25,478 nt of DNA from a virus, in the IMG/VR virus record IMGVR_UViG_3300042301_001793, positions 1-25,478 of that record; one strand, 5' to 3'. The first letter of the stretch is position 1, and each line of letters starts with the position of its first letter. This document shows, piece by piece, positions 23,801 to 25,478 of the stretch. Below the pieces are notes generated by a model, which was not told the origin of the DNA, made no database searches, and worked only from the letters and a program-made list of their open reading frames with translations. Both the position numbers and the translations under genes were made by a program.

Positions 23801-25478
23801 GGCGACGTCCGGGCGATCGCCCAGGGATACGCCAAGGTCTACGCCGCCGGCAAGGAAGTCCGCGTGGCCACGGCCAGGAATGGAACCTGGGAGCTGACTG
23901 CCCAGAGCCAGGCAAACATTAATCAGCGCATGCGTCCGAACGCCGGCAACACCGCGCTGTTCGCCCGGACCATGTCCGAGGAAACGCGCAAAAACGCATC
24001 CAGAGGAGGGCCCAACCAGGGGTTGGCGTTCCAGGCTTCAACTGAGGAGCAGATCAAGGCTGAAATAGACAGGATGAATAATGAGAACAAGGCGGCCGGA
24101 GCTAACGAAGTCATCACTAGATCTGATTTTGTCGGAGCAGAAAGCGAACAGGTTGGCAACGAGCAGCCCATGCCTACGGCACCTATTGGTCCGCTTGGAA
24201 CGCAGCTGCCTATCGGTCCTAATCAGCGCGATGCTTTTGCTCCCGTCCAGGGAGTCAGCTTCCCGTCTGTTAACCTTGATCTTCCAATTTCATTAAGATC
24301 GCGTGGCAAGCGCACGGACATCCGTAACGAAAAAATAACAGGGGCAAGGATCGTTCTCCGAGAGGGTATCCATAAACCCGCCAAAAAAGACGACAGATGG
24401 GAGGGAGGGGGCGGCTTTGGACTTGTTCACCTTATTGCAAAACATGGCGCCGAGCTGAGGGCTACAGGTTTATTTAATGGATTGACCGACACACAGATGG
24501 TTCAGAAGGCCGTCGATCTGATCCTTTCGTCTAATAACAAAGTCGTTAAGTTTAGCATGGGATCAATGGATACTGACAGGGCCTTGAAGGAACCAGGCAA
24601 GGGCACCGAAAGACTGTCTACCCAAGAGGCCAACGTAGTATTAATTAAGGATAATAATACGGGCCTTATCGTGGCCCTGCGTATCCACCAAAACGATCCT
24701 AGCTTTGCCGGCTATGATCCAGATGCAGGGACTAATTTCTTAACGATTGGATCTCTCTACACGCAAGATCCAGGCAAGACGTTTGAAAACCTTAAGGGTG
24801 GCATGGAACGATTGGTTAATGCTAATACAATCTCCGTTAACCAAGGTAGCAATAACGTGCAAGAAAGCAGCCAGGTTGAAGAAACCGGCGAACAGCTCCA
24901 GGCCAGGGAGCAGGATCAGATCCGCGACATACTATCACACCAGGGCGGCGGCCCGGCCGGCCCCGCGCTGCTTGCCTCGCTGCCTCCCACCCCGCCCCCG
25001 CCTACGCCTACCGCCCCGGCGGCACCCTTGCCGGCACCTCTGAACCCGCCGGCTTCCAACGACGATACGGCGCGCCGCGTAGGCGACGTGCTACGCGGTC
25101 GTTACTTTGACGGCATCAGCACCAAGGCGCACCAGAACGCGGAGCGCACCGGCAGCGCAGCCGTCCGGGCTATTGCGGACATTATCCACACCCGCCCAGG
25201 AACGGAGAACCCGTCCTCTGATCGCGACCTACCCAAGGCAATCATGACGGCGCGCGCCAAGTATCAGAACAAGTTTAACGAGATCATGCGCCCGCTGCGC
25301 GATCAGCTTGGTCGCATGACCAGCGAGCAGCGCGAGCAGTTCTACCGCGATCTCGTCGATCAGATCACCGGCCGGACCAACATCCAGCCTGGCGTCGCCG
25401 GCCACGCAGCCACGCAGCTGATCGCCCTGCTTAAGGAGCTGCACGATTACCGGACCGCAGCCGGCGAGGACCTGGGCC
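14816..25478 (+). CDS. Giant polyvalent virion-associated protein (3' end beyond window)
   Basis: One uninterrupted frame of more than 3,554 codons, read codon by codon to the right edge without a stop. Order of parts by residue: 1-60 Ala/Gln helical; 60-430 Pro/Ala/Gln-rich arm; 462-608 RadC-like JAB 1; 683-865 companion 1; 1084-1235 JAB 2; 1246-1375 companion 2; about 1472-1635 GNAT-like; 1678-2625 tandem modules; about 2670-2945 HExxxH zincin; about 3170-3330 BECR-RNase-like; 3377-3416 proline hinge; then helical to the edge. This mix of peptidase, acetyltransferase-like and nuclease-like domains is the hallmark of phage polyvalent proteins, thought to be co-delivered with DNA to counter host functions. 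The gene ends the ejection-protein block, consistent with packaging in the virion. No signal peptide is seen. Whether it is processed into smaller proteins is unknown. Confidence 0.9.
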   Translation, partial: MSARGSSNFEGNQAANQARQQAAQLEARKQAEAARAAAIAGAAAPQTTPSSGAPVASEIAKLMVETAQRQKAQPSPLAASGVSQALPLSPIAPGQPGLPAGAPTSLSDLFGGPAASQAQGGLSDYGLSPDPEMITNAGGNPNAITSDMPAGMTMEPEAPMPGQPAPQGAAPITGATTISDLVARGLGVNQAPQAPAIAQPGMPAPRVPQLPPMPQLPTPTGPQMLPQYAGADSRANFAPGGTPQLMPEAQARVDLANAPTFADWANQLQQMGIAGNPAAATFGTGMPSPRVPQLPPMPQLPTPSGIPSGLAAPQPAPQAPAYANPQAQGGVQAPAGPQAPGVVQGQAAPAQQVQAQAQPPVAPAPVAGPAPAPAVAPAPAPAPAPQAPQAQQPPSTQEPAPIDQPAGEEGQAAPGGAFNGSPLQNAKPEKPMISGGQLTPPTTFGSISPNRVVSQDRLTKAGLSGALLSQFVEEAQIGAVKWYKRTVDNESEAASLLYEFAKNRAQEEALMLILDGQNRPIAILRHQMGGPGSTSFAPNILAGVAAATPGAKKVYTAHNHPGRSIAFSDKDLTSQHTVGKILSFVGVEVKGVMILGDPNYDIAGMDKPRFLFTAGKDLLKDLNRYANGRPDGDDPATQEIPMAADMVPQSEGSDDREGYDPGLSDEDNITAFGRRSNAGLYDIPIVERVFTTRGRGLASVKMSASGGYAEIAPLLQNGSGLAFVDAGLNLVGVLPMSIREMGMLMSYVSRNHKPGQGHLVVSSRKLGPASLRIAPVRDADGKTNGNKNIGRGNLDYSNSPMARIMAMNAKSNAGRVIIHLGDVDADQVSNGDDISGTVSGRNMTADDVIDAVQNLKEAIQESGLEFLEVTGNDTGYGAFPFGRRRDLQPDQSKAPIDEVSRYTPEGEKALADDQQPGAIRNLPNPKLPTGDRASFREEGEAYGAEGEAQGGVEGIVREGLQGPANEDADVNETNPDDPNAGAEFARQEREAGARVNRDLPSGLENATDVTPLLGAYTPKNKLRIKSVPGEMGMNTSVEGEPTPSMEKIGPSQRESAAGASVFPRTLSPATKFGRWTGEQLKDFGLSQAMLDQFVEHSTIGHVMSGVEFVKNAGDAAHVVSYMRKNPVEEIVILVCDKNGKPLQVARHSTAHEAAACVFNPAILVGAAASTPGADTVYFIHNHPSRKPHLSGSDENADSKIRDLVKAAGLKFGATIAIAGDKFAARVNGGMSQGAVPIKPAPRKFKIPLTERRFAFHVGYSGERIYGTADSSTLGAEVFGTQPGVIFLDNNERPVATLPLSLETLAKMREPDPAGQTGFGKFVATTDRAGGLHMILYLGDVQRNDTQKWMGAANNFTKTVRAAGGVKMKHITNMDGDTLTPTQEWGDFDETGEDYNAGQDKPASLREAVEQAAKKKNDLEVGEGDPDPESMAQMGELERSWREDMAAKKEAAARAAVAPGGVRANHDNQALADNGFITQRASQDMARIMERINKRFPNGYKFFKAGMMAAPEFKKIANLRLRYESHNAGFSGFESQDYVYIDAVFEDGSTREIASLDLMRGYGGSPEFPTVVTKVGMSSVNTDLQKLGLGSILYVEGGERLRRMGQRELTGSVVNPAAVATRVRAFPAGSTELVSIPGSSTMTQQHMAQEALLIIKSGMAAYTSTRLDPNVALEEGQAYDDGENTVIPGGAREAKLKQQPTRLPLTYLNIGHGPGPNGQAGFDSPEAKKAYYDNTYLYFIDKNGEVHITENLSELSQVNGPWAKGNPDSVTHGMVFLNSKFGGIGRDHNGFMEAVAMGRIENRDGKLVMSLTPGPQRHRMGKPVLEDGNLAADLTEAIANLKTEATKHFKLRSERSASVATFGRTGTLVEEAGANYDDGENMRIPGGARDKFLDDKEQLVKTFKEYGYMTLGHGIDTFGEPVDKTGAWKKKAYMFIIDPDGMVRVSDTIDKEEAKYIRTMQKEWVGMAVTLKDMLKAQPNTNVVIHRQAFPGLRSMAVQGRVEIRDGVAYVSVIKNNNQNENTAKERQQRLDQIRSTVREKTGVRDVRIVDMSAPADADPTRDADSAREPAMPYDDGENTRIPGSERDERLKKLEERARYMEQLGYMHIGHGYDAGMFSEDKTPGAWKKKARMWVLSTETDRIKFSQTIDRVEARQLANIKRMLLEAEEKVKQTDPKDPMLGHRQSLVTYYAKRAKDLQHDIGTNESDVTHSDSAAFSKNDYTGRNPQGRVEITQDGVLVSVTRLRGNMESVADEDFVMRELREAVAKELGVSPNEVRIVDMDGNTPPVTGTETDDSAREAGAAYDDGENQAIPGGGRQAWIKKQAALRAKNELPGARRIQWWTDVGHKGGKKSREKTWLWAYDKQGKLQVINADELRTKMMDDGDALGATPTHLDWEEAYFPGLLSGTAHGRIDASEEVIRVSLTGRIKDSAFREQVKQELAEYIGADVDKVKGYDFTGGGMPEVFEPGSEYEVRDDNNEIVVISWDDIGYPKTEAPDAEQRGIRNKMDDATPMGLFFINKQGQMVTITQNELAQRSIDAGRYIDPTQVDHHDWADIGHEGLKAAGIEAWDGTNDVAWGRYEMRPDGSYIMSYRGRRGHYGNQDAKAKLAVMLEVTPSQITGFDFLKRDKTKATSNGWRASNGRNYRAAPMFNQNQAGSDAEFRQLANELKGMNVDQAKAYFKNNPGKVKLLSNRKLPPHLEKLIQAMRTIGYNDAKAWLQAHPIGRKLMENGRLILVKSPSEVPFISPLDADTVDFNGVVDGNNREATYFVGDRISQAELDALILHEVGVHMGIGKDTDLVNDLFAELYSLAKNGSKSDPDVAILNDTFARAFDAVCSLTSYGPEIMRLINQGQLSPVERHSPERIAQIIKQVLQADAAKNKETIDDGDIADFTAHIMRMYHEEALGYLMNMISIAENDGTYKEKGIIASLIQWIKATMIRMAYANSQGGNRRVAGAVMGALKAGQVISGAIGMSNVGNALGFNELSKLLAITPGDVRAIAQGYAKVYAAGKEVRVATARNGTWELTAQSQANINQRMRPNAGNTALFARTMSEETRKNASRGGPNQGLAFQASTEEQIKAEIDRMNNENKAAGANEVITRSDFVGAESEQVGNEQPMPTAPIGPLGTQLPIGPNQRDAFAPVQGVSFPSVNLDLPISLRSRGKRTDIRNEKITGARIVLREGIHKPAKKDDRWEGGGGFGLVHLIAKHGAELRATGLFNGLTDTQMVQKAVDLILSSNNKVVKFSMGSMDTDRALKEPGKGTERLSTQEANVVLIKDNNTGLIVALRIHQNDPSFAGYDPDAGTNFLTIGSLYTQDPGKTFENLKGGMERLVNANTISVNQGSNNVQESSQVEETGEQLQAREQDQIRDILSHQGGGPAGPALLASLPPTPPPPTPTAPAAPLPAPLNPPASNDDTARRVGDVLRGRYFDGISTKAHQNAERTGSAAVRAIADIIHTRPGTENPSSDRDLPKAIMTARAKYQNKFNEIMRPLRDQLGRMTSEQREQFYRDLVDQITGRTNIQPGVAGHAATQLIALLKELHDYRTAAGEDLG
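15419..15730 (+). repeat. Duplicated proline motif in the N-terminal arm
   Basis: A 20-residue phrase, MP-A/S-PRVPQLPPMPQLPTP-T/S-G, occurs at residues 202-221 and 286-305, 84 residues apart, within the Pro/Ala/Gln-rich arm. The DNA copies (starting 15419 and 15671) differ mainly at third positions, so the peptide has been kept while the codons drifted. It may be a polyproline-II arm or a binding motif; no function is known. Confidence 0.75.
16199..16640 (+). other. Domain: RadC-like JAB/MPN metallopeptidase 1 (in giant CDS)
   Basis: Residues 462-608. The zinc-site motif H-x-H-x7-S-x2-D is complete: His558 and His560 (AHNHPG), Ser568, Asp571, with Glu507/Glu508 upstream as the candidate catalytic glutamate. 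The helical lead-in is GLSGALLSQFVE at 462. RadC-like JAB domains are common in polyvalent proteins, where they are predicted peptidases or DNA-repair-like modules; the substrate here is unknown. Confidence 0.82.
16862..17420 (+). repeat. Companion domain 1, following JAB 1
   Basis: Residues about 683-865. It is related to the segment after JAB 2: IPIVERVFTT matches IPLTERRFAF, SGLAFVDAGLNLVGVLPMS matches PGVIFLDNNERPVATLPLS 35-36 residues later, and HLGDV matches YLGDV. Copy 1 carries about 47 extra residues between the last two motifs. I do not recognise the family; it appears alpha/beta. Confidence 0.65.
18065..18520 (+). other. Domain: RadC-like JAB/MPN metallopeptidase 2 (in giant CDS)
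   Basis: Residues 1084-1235. The same zinc motif is intact: His1180, His1182 (IHNHPS), Ser1190, Asp1193, with VEEIVIL upstream giving the glutamate. The lead-in GLSQAMLDQFVE begins 96 residues before the first motif histidine, exactly the spacing in copy 1, which shows a shared origin. Both copies keep every zinc ligand, so neither looks inactive. Confidence 0.82.
18551..18965 (+). repeat. Companion domain 2, following JAB 2
   Basis: Residues about 1246-1383, the shorter of the two companion copies, with IPLTERRFAF at 1246, PGVIFLDNNERPVATLPLS at 1282 and YLGDV at 1336. It always follows a JAB domain here, so JAB plus companion is the duplicated unit. Function unknown. Confidence 0.65.
19052..19062 (+). 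other. A11 homopolymer: possible transcriptional slippage site
   Basis: Eleven consecutive A encode KKKN at residues 1413-1416 of the giant frame. The next bases put TGA (19063-19065) in the -1 frame and TAG (19068-19070) in the +1 frame. Any one-base slip therefore ends the protein at once, after both JAB units. It may be a programmed slippage site or simply a tolerated run. Confidence 0.45.
19230..19720 (+). other. Domain: GNAT-like segment (in giant CDS)
   Basis: Residues about 1472-1635. The C-terminal part has LGLGSILYVEGGERLRRMG (1586 onward) followed by LTGSVVNPAAVATRVRAF. This strand-loop-helix-strand pattern, with a Gly-x-Gly loop and a late Asn-Pro-x-Ala, is common in GNAT acetyltransferases. 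The usual Arg/Gln before the glycine loop is not clear, so activity is uncertain. The call is from pattern only. Confidence 0.45.
19847..22690 (+). repeat. Tandem array of an unrecognised ~200-residue module (4 clear + 1 degenerate)
   Basis: The linker YDDGEN..IPG..R starts copies at residues 1678, 1875, 2073 and 2304 (bases 19847, 20438, 21032, 21725). In each, a strand with GHG (or VGHKGG in copy 4) follows within about 25 residues, then a W/F-rich strand ending in a D/K-G-x-V/L turn. After that come a His (TH, IH or VTH), a GR-V/I-E/D strand and a helix ending before a V-R/K-I/G-x-D strand. Copies 2 and 3 are closest, sharing exact DNA stretches of about 20 bases. A fifth copy without the linker lies at about 22249-22690 (MGLFFINKQGQ, VDHHDW, GRYEMRPDGSYIMSY). 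I cannot name the fold. Confidence 0.8.
22825..23655 (+). other. Domain: zincin-like metallopeptidase with HExxxH (in giant CDS)
   Basis: Residues about 2670-2947. ALILHEVGVHMGIG carries His2787, Glu2788 and His2792, an HExxxH variant of the zincin motif. HEEALGYL (Glu2904/Glu2905), about 112 residues later, is the likely third ligand, followed by a basic helix WIKATMIRMAY. This HEVGVH plus EEALxYL pairing matches the zincin-like peptidases of phage polyvalent proteins as I remember them. The substrate is unknown. Confidence 0.7.
24330..24810 (+). other. Domain: possible BECR-fold RNase (in giant CDS)
   Basis: Residues about 3172-3332. GGFGLVHLIAKHG (His3205, His3210) resembles the G-x-G-x-x-Hi-x-x-x-Hg signature of the phage Barnase-EndoU-ColicinE5/RelE-like nucleases. 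Strands VVKFSMGS, EANVVLIKDNNTG and LIVALRIHQND follow. By hand count GC is about 45% over 24421-24840 against 60-70% in sampled upstream lines, suggesting separate acquisition. If active it would cut RNA after delivery to the host. Confidence 0.5.

Noticed and set aside
1-25478. Stop-codon reassignment, suggested by the TAA-only stops
   Set aside because: No recognised gene contains an in-frame TGA or TAG, so nothing shows that either is read as sense.
1-25478. tRNA genes, CRISPR arrays, insertion sequences, attachment sites
   Set aside because: Intergenic gaps are under 90 bases. None shows cloverleaf potential, regularly spaced repeats, transposase genes or terminal inverted repeats.

Overview
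This window is the morphogenesis block of a short-tailed (podovirus-like) double-stranded DNA phage or prophage. All 13 recognised genes lie on the + strand, nearly end to end. In order they are: large terminase subunit (C-terminal part only), portal, scaffold, major capsid protein, a small conserved protein, a head-tail adaptor, a large tail nozzle/stabilisation-type protein, a Gp13-like GNAT protein, four candidate internal/ejection proteins, and one giant reading frame that runs off the right edge. No tail sheath, tape measure, lysis, replication, integrase, tRNA or CRISPR feature is visible. The host cannot be named. GC is roughly 55-62% in the samples I counted. The layout fits podophages of proteobacteria. 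The giant gene recalls the very large virion-associated protein of Bcep22-type podophages, but that comparison is from memory and untested.

Positions 1-5352 hold the packaging and capsid genes. A strong intrinsic terminator at 5375-5400 follows the major capsid gene and is the only clear transcriptional punctuation. Positions 5440-9805 hold the neck and tail genes plus the Gp13-like gene. Positions 9808-14753 hold four proteins with the look of virion-internal, ejected proteins: two start Met-Cys, several are Ala/Gln/Glu-rich, and one has a Gly/Ala hydrophobic segment.

Positions 14816-25478 are a single open frame of more than 3,554 codons with no stop. It encodes a mosaic 'polyvalent' protein. 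From N to C it has: a Pro/Ala/Gln-rich arm; two RadC-like JAB/MPN metallopeptidase domains, each with a full H-x-H-x7-S-x2-D motif and each followed by a related companion domain; a GNAT-like segment; a tandem array of four clear and one degenerate copies of an unrecognised ~200-residue module introduced by a near-invariant YDDGEN..IPG linker; an HExxxH zincin-like metallopeptidase; a lower-GC segment resembling BECR-fold RNases; a second proline-rich hinge; and a helical region cut by the window edge. The likely job is delivery into the host with the DNA, to disarm host defences or take over host processes early in infection. That is inference from the domain set and gene position.

Two genome-wide habits stand out. 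All 12 visible stop codons are TAA, despite the GC-rich composition. Almost none of the starts has a Shine-Dalgarno sequence at normal spacing. An A11 tract inside the giant gene, followed at once by stops in both other frames, could produce a truncated two-JAB isoform by slippage.
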